A DNA stretch of 64,000 nt, taken from Lepraria neglecta (lineage: Eukaryota > Ascomycota > Lecanoromycetes > Lecanorales > Stereocaulaceae). The position numbers and the translations under genes were made by a program. The stretch is taken from contig CM065653.1 in NCBI GenBank assembly GCA_033220425.1, forward strand, positions 1,426,001 to 1,490,000. Reading direction: 5' to 3'. A model generated the notes under the pieces. It worked only from the letters and a program-made list of their open reading frames with translations, ran no database searches and was not told the origin of the DNA. Shown piece after piece: positions 10,924 through 19,295 of this stretch (positions are counted from its first letter, which is position 1; the number at the start of each line of letters is the position of its first letter).

Positions 10924-11269
10924 TGTTGTTACAGGCGTACCTCGCAGCCTCCTGGTCAGCCCTATCGGACCTTCGGGCCGAGCTCAGGGGTTGCTGCCTA
11001 TATAGATCCTTCGCTCGCTCTACATAGTTTTCCTCCTTAGATTCGATATCCTAGTCTATTCCACCCCTATGACTTGACTCTAGGTGGCACCGTGACATAT
11101 GTTACGGGGGTACCTCGCAGCCTCCTGGTCAGCCCTATCGGACCTTCGGGCCGAGCTCAGGGGCTGCCGCCTATATAGATCCTTCGCTCGCTCTACATAG
11201 TTTTCCTCCTTAGCATCAATATACTAGTCACCTATATCCATATGACTCGCTCTATGTGATGCCACGACA
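10924..11269 (+). mobile_element. two LTRs inserted back to back, target-site duplication TAGTA
   Basis: The first copy runs from about 10924 to 11097 and the second from about 11098 to 11269. Both start TGTTAC (at 10927 and 11100) and share gtacctcgcagcctcctgg, cggaccttcgggccgagct, a TATA-like cctatatagatcc and a gactcgctctatg-type 3' part. The copies are separated by only 2 nt (ta). The pair is flanked by TAGTA at 10919-10923 and 11270-11274, so it went in as one unit. No primer-binding site, gag or pol lies between them. The second copy ends GCCACGACA, slightly diverged from CACCGTGACA in the first. Confidence 0.85.
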
Positions 11270-11445
11270 TAGTAGTGTTAGCGCAGGCTACCTTGGAGTA
11301 TACTGACTAAGCAGAGCTAGAAAGGTGATTGGAAGGGAAAAGGCACTATGATCGATCTGTCAGAGCGAAGCAAATAGTAGAATATCCGATGTCAATTGAT
11401 TGGTGAGTTCTCCTTGGTGCAGAACTGTCTATATATACCCCATAA

Positions 11446-11571
11446 ACATGATATCGTATGAAGCATGATACAAGGCTTATCGCACGAAACATGATACAAG
11501 GTGTATCGCATGAAACATGATACAAGACGTATCGCATGAAGCATGATACAAGGCGTATCGCATGAAGCATT
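11446..11571 (+). repeat. 26-bp minisatellite, block 1 (four full copies plus a degenerate one)
   Basis: The unit is catgatacaaggcgtatcg plus catgaa/g, repeated head to tail with few substitutions. Frames open through it reflect the repeat. The same unit recurs inverted at 12195-12275 and direct at 12497-12625, so the block frames the 34-bp minisatellite. Confidence 0.85.
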
Positions 11572-11708
11572 GTTGAATTATAAGCTTATCTATAGCTTTA
11601 TTTAATGGCAACGGTTTTGGTATATATAAGAGCTGGCTATAAAGACAGCTCTGGGATGCAGAAGTAATCTTTGAAGCTTTGCATGGTTCGGATGGTTCCA
11701 GGATACTA

Positions 11709-12179
11709 ACCGCCATATCGCCATGTGCGAATAGGTAACCCGGTGCCATATCGCCATCTGTCGAATAGGCAAACCTGCCGCCATATCGCCATGTGCGAAT
11801 AGGCAACCTGACCGCCATATCGCCATGTGTCGAATAGGCAATCCACCGCCATATCGCCATGTGCGAATAGGCAACCTGACCGCCATATCGCCATCTGTCG
11901 AATAGGCAACCTGACCGCCATATCGCCATGTGCGAATAGGCAACCTGACCGCCATATCGCCATCTGTCGAATAGGCAACCTGACCGCCATATCGCCATGT
12001 GCGAATAGGCAATCCTGCCGCCATATCGCCATGTGCGTCATAGGCAGTGTATGCCATATCGCCATCTGCGAATGAGCTATCCGCCGCCATATCGCCATGT
12101 GCGTCATAGACAGTGTATGCCATATCGCCATCTGCGAATGAGCAATCCGCCGCCATATCGCCATCTGCAGAATGGGCAA
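11709..12179. repeat. 34/35-bp minisatellite, 14 copies of a CCATATCGCCAT core
   Basis: Each unit reads ccgccatatcgccat, then tgtgcgaataggcaa or ctgtcgaataggcaa, then a short linker such as cctga. Fourteen cores are countable between 11712 and 12165. In the middle of the array the two variants (TGTGCG and TCTGTCG) alternate, so part of the array has a ~69-bp higher-order period. The last five units are more diverged (gcgtcatag, gcagtgtatg). Units touch each other without unique spacers. All three minus-strand frames stay open for 150-200 codons because the unit lacks stops. Confidence 0.9.
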
Positions 12180-12194
12180 TCATGTAGACCGTGC

Positions 12195-12275
12195 GGTACG
12201 CCTGTCTCATGCCTTATGCGATACGCCTTGTATCATGTTTTATGCGATACGCTTGTTTCATGCTTTTCATGCGGA
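12195..12275 (-). repeat. 26-bp minisatellite, block 2 in inverted orientation
   Basis: Contains the reverse complement of the block-1 unit (cgatacgccttgtatcatg, cgatacgcttgtttcatg) in about two and a half copies. It lies immediately right of the 34-bp minisatellite, so blocks 1 and 2 form inverted arms around it. Confidence 0.8.
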
Positions 12276-12395
12276 AAGCTTATTCTATATAAAGGCTTGG
12301 CTCTGGGGCATATGTAGAAGGCTCTACACCTAGGAGAGCTCACTAAGTTAAATATTAATCTTCAGGGTATTTCAATGAATCGATATTGGATATCC

Positions 12396-12475
12396 TACTA
12401 TTTGCTTCGCTCTGTCCTTATCCACCTGTTATCTTTCTAGCTCTACTCAGTCAGTATACCATAAGGTGGCCTGCG
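12396..12475 (-). repeat. inverted partial copy of the 106-bp unit (copy A)
   Basis: Reads ctactatttgcttcgctctg, then atctttctagctctact and accataaggtggcctgcg. This is the reverse complement of the tandem-unit sequence with an internal change in the middle. The copy continues at its 5' side into gatattggatatc, matching the sequence that follows unit 3 at 11381-11400. Confidence 0.75.
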
Positions 12476-12496
12476 TTTTTGAAATCTTTCCAACAA

Positions 12497-12625
12497 GTAT
12501 GATACAAGGCGTATCGCATAAAACATGATACAAGGCGTATCGCATGAAGCATGATACAAGGCATATCGCATGAAGCATGAAACAGGCGCATCGCAGAAAA
12601 GCATGAAAACAGGCTCATTGCAAAA
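12497..12625 (+). repeat. 26-bp minisatellite, block 3
   Basis: Three clear copies of tatgatacaaggcgtatcgc plus ataaaa/atgaag. Two decayed copies (gcatgaaacaggcgcatcgc, gcatgaaaacaggctcattgc) follow. Orientation is the same as block 1. Confidence 0.8.
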
Positions 12626-12740
12626 ATTCAAATAAAGCTAACCATCCGAACTTTTCCAACTCATCATTCTCGCCTCTCAGGACTGTCTGAACAGCCAGCT
12701 CTCATATGTGCCAGCACTATATATAAGCTTATAATTCAAC

Positions 12741-12822
12741 ATCGATCATAGTACCTTTACCCTTCCAATCACCTTTCTAGCTCTGCTTAGTCAGCATACC
12801 CCAAGGTAGCCTGCGCTAACAC
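12741..12822 (-). repeat. inverted copy of the 106-bp unit (copy B)
   Basis: Reads atcgatcatagtacctttac, then ccttccaatcacctttctag, then ctctgcttagtcagcatac and ccaaggtagcctgcgctaaca, a near-complete reverse complement of units 1-3. Beside it lies tataagcttataattcaac, the reverse complement of the sequence at 11572-11590 that follows block 1. Confidence 0.8.
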
Positions 12823-12944
12823 TAATATATGTCAACACCTTTGCCACCATATAAAGCTATATATAAGCTTATAATTCAACAATGGCGAAAAGTCTATTAT
12901 TCAAATATTCACCTTCGGGGTATTTCATTCGATTGATATTGAAT

Positions 12945-12993
12945 ATCCTACTATTTACTTCGCTCTGGCAGATCGAGCTTAGTGCCATTACCC
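12945..12993 (-). repeat. inverted partial copy of the 106-bp unit (copy C)
   Basis: Reads aatatcctactatttacttc, then gctctggcagatcgagc, then ttagtgccatt. This matches the reverse complement of the 3' part of unit 3 and its downstream flank (11338-11400). It marks the right edge of the repeat island. Confidence 0.7.
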
Positions 12994-13492
12994 ATTTCAT
13001 ATTCCACCAACCACCTGTGACCTGCTGCTTAGTCATCATCAAGCATATAATTTAGGGTAGAAGAGCTCTGGATCCATTCGAACTGAGGGTGACATCCAAC
13101 GTACTTTAGAAGTTCAAGTTATTTCAGAACAGTCACGCAATCAGGGGAATGGGGTATCGAATCAGCTGAAACATCGGCTACATACCCGGGATATCCGTCA
13201 TTCTATGGTCAACATCAGCCACGAGTGCACGCCTTGGTGGGCGGATTCCTAGGAGTATGCGTCGTTTGAAGGTCACAGTACATGACAAGTATACCACAAT
13301 CAAAGGGAATGAAGCCTAGGTTCACCCATATTGAGGGTTGCAACAGAGCACTTAGAAATTCGAGTTAGTCCAGTCACAAATTTGGGAACATGAAGCATGA
13401 AACCAGCTGTAACATGGGCTATATTCCCGGGGTATTCGCTACCTATGCTCATAAAAACCCATAAACACCGCTATGCTAAGGCTAGAACCCCG

Positions 13493-13781
13493 TCAGTTCG
13501 CCTCACTACCACTCTCGTTTCCTGCCTTAATCGCCGATTCCATGTCATCTAGACGCTGCGCCATATCATCCACTGCGGTCGTTAGCCCCAAGACTACGCA
13601 AAAAAGTGGCTCAGGTCCACTCACTTTTCGCAAATAGCTCAGCGGAAACCTTGGAGAATTTGGGCCCGAGATCGTTCAAGAGCTTGTCGACAGCTTTGAC
13701 GAGGTCATTTGCGCCTTGAGTTGATTCCTGTAAGGTCACCAGTGAGCCAGCTTCCACGGAATGTGAGGGTATGGGGTTCAT
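13493..13781 (-). CDS. heat shock factor binding protein 1 (HSBP1) family protein
   Basis: Two exons on the complement, 13781-13625 and 13572-13493, joined across a 52-nt intron (donor GTGAGT, GGCTAAC branch, acceptor CGCAG), give 78 residues. After ~25 N-terminal residues the protein is one coiled-coil stretch: NDLVKAVDKLLNDLGPKF, then SAELFAKMDDMAQRLDDME. This matches the HSBP1 pattern (trimeric coiled coil with the K/R-x-DDM-x-x-R-x-DDLE core). HSBP1 binds the trimerisation domain of heat-shock factor and, in animals, damps its activity; in fungi the role is little defined. The start is the ATG at 13781. The frame stays open upstream to a CCCAG acceptor-like site near 13875, so an extra N-terminal exon is possible. 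It lies 50 nt downstream of the unknown gene on the same strand. Confidence 0.85.
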
Positions 13782-13831
13782 ACTTGGTGGCGATCCATCG
13801 TGCTTTCGCTTCGTCCAGACATTGGTTTGGC

Positions 13832-14181
13832 TTAGGGTCGTTGACAACAGCGGGGACTGAAGCGGTGCGGCGGTGAGCGGCGACTGGGTTCAGGCGAAGT
13901 TCGGCGCCGAAATTCTTGCGTCTGCAGATGGATTGTTAGCTAGGTCTGCTTGGGGAGGGCAATGAGACTTGCTTTTCAGTTTCTTTGTAGCCGTGGTAGT
14001 TGCGAGTGCGCTCGTCAGGACGTTCGAATCGGTTCACGCGGTCAATAGCCTCAATCTTCTGGTAAACGTAGTCGGGTAAGTCCAGATCATAGCGATTACC
14101 TCCTTCGTGAGAGAGGAGTTGTGGGAGGTTGCGGAGGGAGCGAGGCCCATAAGCCGCGGATGTTTTCGGGCCAGTTGCCAT
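13832..14181 (-). CDS. small conserved-looking protein of unknown function
   Basis: Exons on the complement are 14181-13969 and 13921-13832, giving 100 residues. An in-frame stop just upstream fixes the ATG at 14181. The intron has a clear CTAAC branch site and ATCTGCAG acceptor but a weak donor (GTCTCA). The first exon is rich in charged and aromatic residues (LDLPDYVYQKIEAIDRVNRF, ERPDERTRNYHGYKETEK). The short second exon is basic and Ser/Pro-rich and looks less constrained. I do not recognise the family. The start lies 125 nt from EBP2 on the opposite strand, so the two share one promoter. A second frame starting at 14261 is also open but reads less like protein. Exon 2 is the least certain part. 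Confidence 0.45.
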
Positions 14182-14306
14182 ACCGCCGGTTTAACTTCGG
14201 GGTTGTCGATGTTAGTGTAGGAGGATAAGATTATTTTACGCGAAAGTCTACCGAAGGTCATGAACTAGATCACCCTATCTGACTTCACCACCTATATCAT
14301 CACGCC

Positions 14307-15566
14307 ATGGCGAAAAGCAAGCTAATAGCGGCTCTTGACGCGCATCGAAGCCGGGACTACAAGTTGGAAAAACAGAAAAAGCTACAGAAACAGGCTGCGA
14401 AGAGGAAGAAGTCAAAAGCCCCAGACTCGAATTCTGAAGAGAAGGAAAACGTCAAGGCAGACACCAATGGCTCTTTAGCTATGCCGGAGGCTGAGAGCGA
14501 TGGTTGGGAGAGCGATAGCAAGGCAGCGGAGCCTACAGCCGTATTCCGAGCTTTCATGGCAGAAAAATCTACATGATACTAACGAGCACAGATCGATACA
14601 TCCCGCCTAATGGACAGCGAAAGCGACAGCGACAGCAGTCTGGGTGACCAAAATGCAGAAATTTCGGATTCCGAAGCCGTAGAAGACGAAGAAGGCATCC
14701 CCCTCTCAGACATCGAATCCCTCGCCTCCGAAGAAAAAGCCGATATCCTCCCGCACCAACGCCTCACAATCAACAACACCACGGCCCTTCTTAAAGCCCA
14801 CAAATCAATTACCCTCCCCTACTCCAGTCTCCCGTTCTCCGCCCACCAATCCCTCGCCACCTCCGCTCCCGTCGAAATCAAAGATGTCAACGACGACCTT
14901 ACTCGCGAATTGGCATTCTACAAGCAATGTCTGGAGACCGCGAACGAGGGAAGAGCGATGTTGAAGAAGGAAGGTGTTGCATTCTCGAGACCGAATGATT
15001 ACTTTGCGGAAATGGTGAAAAGCGATGAGCATATGGGGAAGATCAAGGCAAAGATGGTGGATGAGGCGGCGAATAAGAAAGCGGCGGCCGAGGCGAGGAG
15101 GCAGAGGGATTTGAAGAAGTTTGGGAAACAGGTGCAGGTTGCTAAGCTGCAGGAGAGGGATAAGGCGAAGAGGGATACCTTGGATAAGATTAATCTGTTG
15201 AAGAGAAGTAGGGAGCCAACGATTATGCTAAATTGAAGTACGAAGAGCTAACGCTGTGACCCTACAGAGAGGAAGAACACAGACACCGGTGCTGCGAATG
15301 AAGAAGATCTTTTTGACGTAGCGCTTGAAGATGCAGCTAAGGAAGATCGATCATCGAGAGCGGGGAGAGATGGTGCCGGGAAAGGAGGAAGGCAGAACAA
15401 GCGGCAGAAGAAGGATGAGAAGTTTGGCTTCGGTGGGAAGAAGAGGTTCTTGAAGAGCACGGACGCTGCTTCTACTGCGGATTTGAGGGGTTTCTCGGCG
15501 AAAAAGATGAAGGGAAAGCCAGGGAAGCAGAGGCTGGGGAAGAGCAGGAGGGCGAAGGCCGCGTGA
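14307..15566 (+). CDS. EBP2: rRNA-processing protein EBP2
   Basis: Exons 14307-14540, 14592-15207 and 15268-15566 encode 382 residues. Introns are 51 and 60 nt with ACTAAC and GCTAAC branch sites. The N-terminus is Lys-rich, followed by an acidic Ser/Asp/Glu region (residues ~45-130). The conserved EBP2 core includes RELAFYKQCLETANEGR, FSRPNDYFAEMVKSDEHMGK and RRQRDLKKFGKQVQVAKLQE. The C-terminus is basic (KFGFGGKKRFLKS, KPGKQRLGKSRRAKAA). EBP2 is a nucleolar factor needed for 27S pre-rRNA maturation and 60S subunit assembly. Length and motifs fit the family. It is divergent from the unknown gene on its left. SPB1, another 60S biogenesis factor, lies 13 kb to the right. Confidence 0.95.
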
Positions 15567-15998
15567 TGACCTATGAGAGAAATGTGCAGCTACAAATGTC
15601 GCTAATGCCATGTTCAGCATTGCTTGGGAGTTCTAGCAAGATACCCAATGATTTCAATGAATCAAAAGTATAGAAATGCTTCAAAGTTGTAATCTACAGA
15701 ATACAGAATATTTTCAACGCCTTACGCCCCTCTGTGGAGTCATTGCCATAGACTTGCAGTTTTATCGTGTACTTGCTTCGCTCCGGTCACCATGGGTATC
15801 ATGCCGTAAAGAATTCTCCAAAATGCAACCCTAGAAGCTCAGTATTTTCTTCGAATTGGAGCCGAGAACGTCCGCTCCAGGCTGTCTGGACTAGGCTCAG
15901 CGTCTGGTGCCGAAGTAAAGGCTTGCAGCCGGCGCATTAGATTGCTTCAGATGACCAGTCAGTAAAGATCCCAACGTTGAGAGCACAGACCAGGTATC
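15567..15998. other. intergenic, convergent 3' ends
   Basis: Spacer of 432 bp holding the 3' UTRs of EBP2 and the RFTS-domain gene. There are no coding frames, repeats or RNA genes that I can support. Confidence 0.5.
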
Positions 15999-17549
15999 TT
16001 ACTTCACAGGTAAGTACGGCCTACTCTCATTAAGCACCAGATCAATCTTTTCTTGGGCTGAAGTAGAATGCGTCTTAAAATGCTCTTTTATACTTCTTTT
16101 CCCATCTGCCGTTGACGCTTCATGTACCCTGTGAAAGCACCCTTCAAACGTGCAAGTCCAAAGATCGCCAGGTCCTTGTGGCTTTGTAGAGGGGAAATCG
16201 TATTCCACGACTTTGAGCTCCAGGTACTTCCTTGGGAGGAATTTGGGAGCGTCGTAGTCAGGAGAGGAGCGATTGGAGGGTGGATTCGTAAGGAGCTCGA
16301 GGTCTTTGGCATTTCGGATTGTGGTAATCGGGGATTCTTCTGCAGGGTTTTGGCTGTTCTCGTCGTCTTCATCTTCGAGATCGTTACTTAACCCATTGAA
16401 CATAGCTGGACCTTTCCGTCGAGCTGCGGCCTTCTTGGAAGATTTCCCTCCGCTTGGTCGAAGGATTGATTTCCGTTTGCGAGTGACGACGTTGGGATTA
16501 CCGGCTCTTTCGTCGCCGGAGGAAGAAATGTCAGCGATCGAGTTGGTGGCTGGTGTGTGGGGCGGTTGAATTTCTGAAGACCTTGGTCTCCCTCGTTTGC
16601 GCTTCTTGACTGGGTTGCTGGCTGTATCTGTTGATGGGGATTTCCTCTTCTTTAGACGGTCTGATATATGCTCCACACTCAACACTGGTGCAGTCTCTTT
16701 CCCGAATAGCCTTGATTCAATGCTGGCAAAATCCTCCTGAACTTTTTGTGAGCCTCTGCCGGTATGAGTGCGAGGATCACGGCCTGCTTACTGGAAACTT
16801 CAGTCTAAAGTAGTTCAGCATTGGGTTCTGATCCCAATTCAGTCCTTCCTGGTCCTCTAGCATTGACGTTATCAAGAATTCTCGGTGTTCGTGGAACGCT
16901 TCTCGGACATCATCCACCTCGCTAAGAGGCTTGGGACCACGTCCTTGCCCAACGTACTGCATTGCATCAGCTACGGAATCCTATTGGAGTGGGAGTCCAA
17001 CATACATCTTGGAAGGTCCGGTCCGCGTATTTCTCCAATAATTTTTGAGTGAGCTTTGTACGACGATTGTGTGATCTCTTTAGCTTATCTGCGAGCATGT
17101 AGTGTATGGAGGCTGCTTCGTTCATTTTGTCGTATATGTCTTGAAATGCATTTGATGCGCTCTGTATCTCAAACCAGCCGGCAAGGCCGGCTGCCCAGAA
17201 TCCATAAGTACCATCGTCATACTCGGCGAAAGCGTAGGTCATCACATTGCTGAGCTCGATGGTCTTGTCTCGGTATTTCTTGTCTCGTACTAAATAAACA
17301 TAGTTAGAATTGTTCGATAGAATATACGAATTGGATGGTTATACCAAGATGTAGCAAATCATCGTCGATCTTCTCTAACTTTCCAGATATCTTGACCGGA
17401 TTCCCCCTATTTGCAGACAGTAAGCTCACTTGTCGACCAGTCTTTTGAGATGTGACCCTAATTTTCTTGATGTTGAAAGTTGGCCAATCGTCTGGATTTA
17501 TATACGAAGGCTTCAGAGGTTCGAGGACGTCTTCTTCTTTGACATGCAT
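15999..17549 (-). CDS. replication-foci (RFTS/DNMT1-RFD) domain protein with C-terminal zinc finger, no methyltransferase domain
   Basis: Exons on the complement are 17549-17345, 17289-17006, 16956-16792 and 16736-15999, encoding 463 residues. All introns are 49-55 nt. The N-terminal half has RFTS features: PLKPSYINPDDWPTFNIKKI, then IRVTSQKTGRQVSLLSANRG, DKTIELSNVMTYAFAEYDDG and YGFWAAGLAGWFEIQSAS. A middle region carries basic, NLS-like KKRKRGRPR and acidic EDEDDE stretches. Near the C-terminus is a C2H2-like finger (WTCTFEGCFHRVH...IKEHFKTH). RFTS domains occur in DNMT1 and in Raf2 of the fission-yeast Clr4 heterochromatin complex. The layout suggests a chromatin factor, perhaps Raf2/DIM-7-like, but that match is inference. 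A GTAAGT near 17626 hints at a 5' UTR intron or an extra first exon. Confidence 0.75.
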
Positions 17550-17867
17550 GTTGAAATCGATAGATCAGTCTGGCGGTTGCGTGTAGAAGTAAACAGCAAG
17601 CATCATTGAGTCCCACTTACACATCACGTCGAGTTCGCGTCTCCAAGCGGTGTCCAAAGCGGCAGCTTTCCCCAACCTATGCTTAGCGGCGGGCGGCTTG
17701 GATAACTATCCGTGATCGACATCATCTCGCGTGGCAGAAACTCAGGTCTTCCACATGCATTTTCCCCTGGCGTCTTTGAGATCTTTTTGCATTACAGCAA
17801 AGCTACAATTGCATCAAGGATCTATAGAAACTTTTCCATGCACCTCTAGACTTATCACCACCATTTC
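17550..17867. promoter_or_regulatory. divergent promoter region between the RFTS gene and PUS4
   Basis: 318 bp shared by two outward-reading genes. On the minus strand a GTGTAAGTGGG donor near 17626 may belong to a leader intron of the RFTS gene. No TATA box or known operator stands out. Confidence 0.4.
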
Positions 17868-19094
17868 ATGATCCTTCCTACACACATCTACAGAAACATC
17901 ATGTCCAAAGCCCAGCTCAAAGTAATCGAAGGCGTCTTTGCAATTAACAAACCACCCGACATCTCCTCCGCCCAAGTAATCCGCAATCTCCAGCAATATT
18001 TCAACCCTTCCAGCCTCTTCGCCCCTTGGCTCGCCGCCGAACGCGCATCCCGCGACGCCGAATCGAGAACCCAACAGCGTCGTCGAAAAGACAAGCGCCT
18101 CCAAATTAAGATTGGCCATGGAGGCACGCTGGATCCTATGGCTACTGGCGTGCTAATCATGGGTGTGGGGAAAGGGACGAAAGAGTTACGGGGATTTCTT
18201 GAGTGCACGAAGAGCTATGAAGCTACGGTATTATTTGGTGGAGCGACGGATACATATGATACCCTTGGCAAGGTGTTACGGAGAGCGGAGTATGGGCATG
18301 TGACGAGGGAGAAAGTGGAGAACGAGTTAGAAAAGTTCAGAGGGAAAATCATGCAGCGGCCGCCTATTTATTCGGCGTTGAGGGTGCAAGGGAAGAGATT
18401 GTACGAGTATGCGAGGGAGGGGAAGGAGGTGCCGACCGAGATCAAGGAGCGGCCTGTAGAGGTTAAAGAATTGCAGATCGTTGAGTGGTTGGATGGGGGA
18501 AGTCATGGGTACAAGTTGCCCGAGGAAGAAGCGGAGGTGGAGGCAAAGGAACTGGCGGGAAAGGTGCTACATCTGGATAAGGCTGTCGCGGGGGCCAGGG
18601 AGGATGTGAATGGGGCTAAGAGAAAGCGGGAATTGGAGGATTGTGAGGATGGTGTGGTTTCTAATAAGAGGCCAGCTCTAGAACAGGAGGAACCAGATCC
18701 TCGAACGCTGATGTCTGGGGGCCTTCAAAGTCCTGACCAGAAGCCATCCGAACCTCCAGAACCAGTCTCTCCGAAATTAGCGGTCGGCCACTTTCACACT
18801 CCACCCCAAACGTCATCACCTCCACCAGATAAAGGCCCACCAGCTGTTAAGCTACGAATGACAGTCACGTCAGGCTTCTATGTCCGCTCACTAAGTCACG
18901 ATCTCGGCGAAGCAGTAGGTTCACTGGCTTGCATGAGCGAATTGGTGCGGACTAGGCAAGGAGACTTCGAGCTGGGCAAGAACGTGCTGGAGTATGAAGT
19001 ATTGGACAAGGGAGAGGACATATGGGCTCCTCATGTTGAAGAATTGCTAAAGCAGTGGGAGCAAAAAGCCGCAGAGCAAGACAAGGGGCGGTAG
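17868..19094 (+). CDS. PUS4: tRNA pseudouridine-55 synthase (TruB/PUS4 family)
   Basis: Single exon of 408 codons from the first ATG; the Met at 17901 (MSKAQLKVIEGVFAINKPP) is an equally likely start. The TruB catalytic motif IGHGGTLDPMATGVL carries the aspartate that attacks the uridine. It is preceded by the family opening GVFAINKPPDISSAQVI and followed by KSYEATVLFGGATDTYDT and QRPPIYSALRVQGKRLYEYA. A later block (VTSGFYVRSLSHDLGEAVG) is the second conserved part. A low-complexity insert at residues ~210-320 separates the two, as in other fungal PUS4 proteins. The enzyme makes pseudouridine 55 in the T-loop of cytosolic and mitochondrial tRNAs. It is convergent with the transporter gene on its right. 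Confidence 0.92.
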   Translation: MILPTHIYRNIMSKAQLKVIEGVFAINKPPDISSAQVIRNLQQYFNPSSLFAPWLAAERASRDAESRTQQRRRKDKRLQIKIGHGGTLDPMATGVLIMGVGKGTKELRGFLECTKSYEATVLFGGATDTYDTLGKVLRRAEYGHVTREKVENELEKFRGKIMQRPPIYSALRVQGKRLYEYAREGKEVPTEIKERPVEVKELQIVEWLDGGSHGYKLPEEEAEVEAKELAGKVLHLDKAVAGAREDVNGAKRKRELEDCEDGVVSNKRPALEQEEPDPRTLMSGGLQSPDQKPSEPPEPVSPKLAVGHFHTPPQTSSPPPDKGPPAVKLRMTVTSGFYVRSLSHDLGEAVGSLACMSELVRTRQGDFELGKNVLEYEVLDKGEDIWAPHVEELLKQWEQKAAEQDKGR

Positions 19095-19295
19095 GAGCGG
19101 GCGGTTGCGTGGATGGAATTGGAAGCACCAAAGGAGGAATGACCTTCGATGAGTTCCTAAATAACGGTTGCCACTTAGGCACCTAATGTGATACCCAAAA
19201 CCCAGAGAGGTTTCCCAAATCCCTATCTAGAACGCCCTCGCCATTCGTGTTGCGATCCATCACGGCACTGCTTCGGTCGCCTCTGTAATTGTACA

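Larger units (their letters stand above)
10495..11380 (+). repeat. three tandem ~106-bp units, the middle one split by two LTR insertions
   Basis: Units begin tgttagcgcagg at 10495, 10601 and 11276 and end gcatatagtag or gcaaatagtag. Unit 1 is 106 bp and unit 3 is 105 bp. Unit 2 spans 675 bp. Removing the LTR at 10669-10882 plus one AAAGG copy, and the LTR pair at 10924-11269 plus one TAGTA copy, leaves 105 bp. Each unit carries gactaagcagagctagaaagg and atgatcgat. Partial inverted copies occur at 12396-12475, 12741-12822 and 12945-12993. Function unknown. Confidence 0.85.
9690..13492. other. gene-free repeat island (3.8 kb)
   Basis: Lies between the NLR start and HSBP1. The first ~400 bases hold the NLR promoter, including a GA-rich stretch near 9705-9735 and a CG-rich stretch at 9970-10030. 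From 10104 to 13000 it is almost entirely repeats: a foldback element, three LTR insertions, a 106-bp tandem array with inverted partial copies, a 34-bp minisatellite and three blocks of a 26-bp minisatellite. From 13000 to 13492 I see nothing recognisable. Long open frames here come from the repeats and are not genes. Confidence 0.8.

Noticed and set aside
11709-12179. CRISPR-like look of regularly repeated 34-bp units
   Set aside because: Units touch each other with no unique spacers, the context is eukaryotic, and the repeats diverge gradually along the array. It is a minisatellite.
11477-12210. Three overlapping minus-strand open frames of 157-202 codons with WRYGGQVAYS-like repeats
   Set aside because: They are produced by the 34/35-bp minisatellite, whose unit has no stop codon in any minus-strand frame. 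All three frames are open equally and none has splice or domain support.
14034-14261. Alternative minus-strand frame beginning MTFGRLSRK
   Set aside because: Overlaps the 14181 frame in another phase. The 14181 frame has the better composition and joins to a clear branch/acceptor site.
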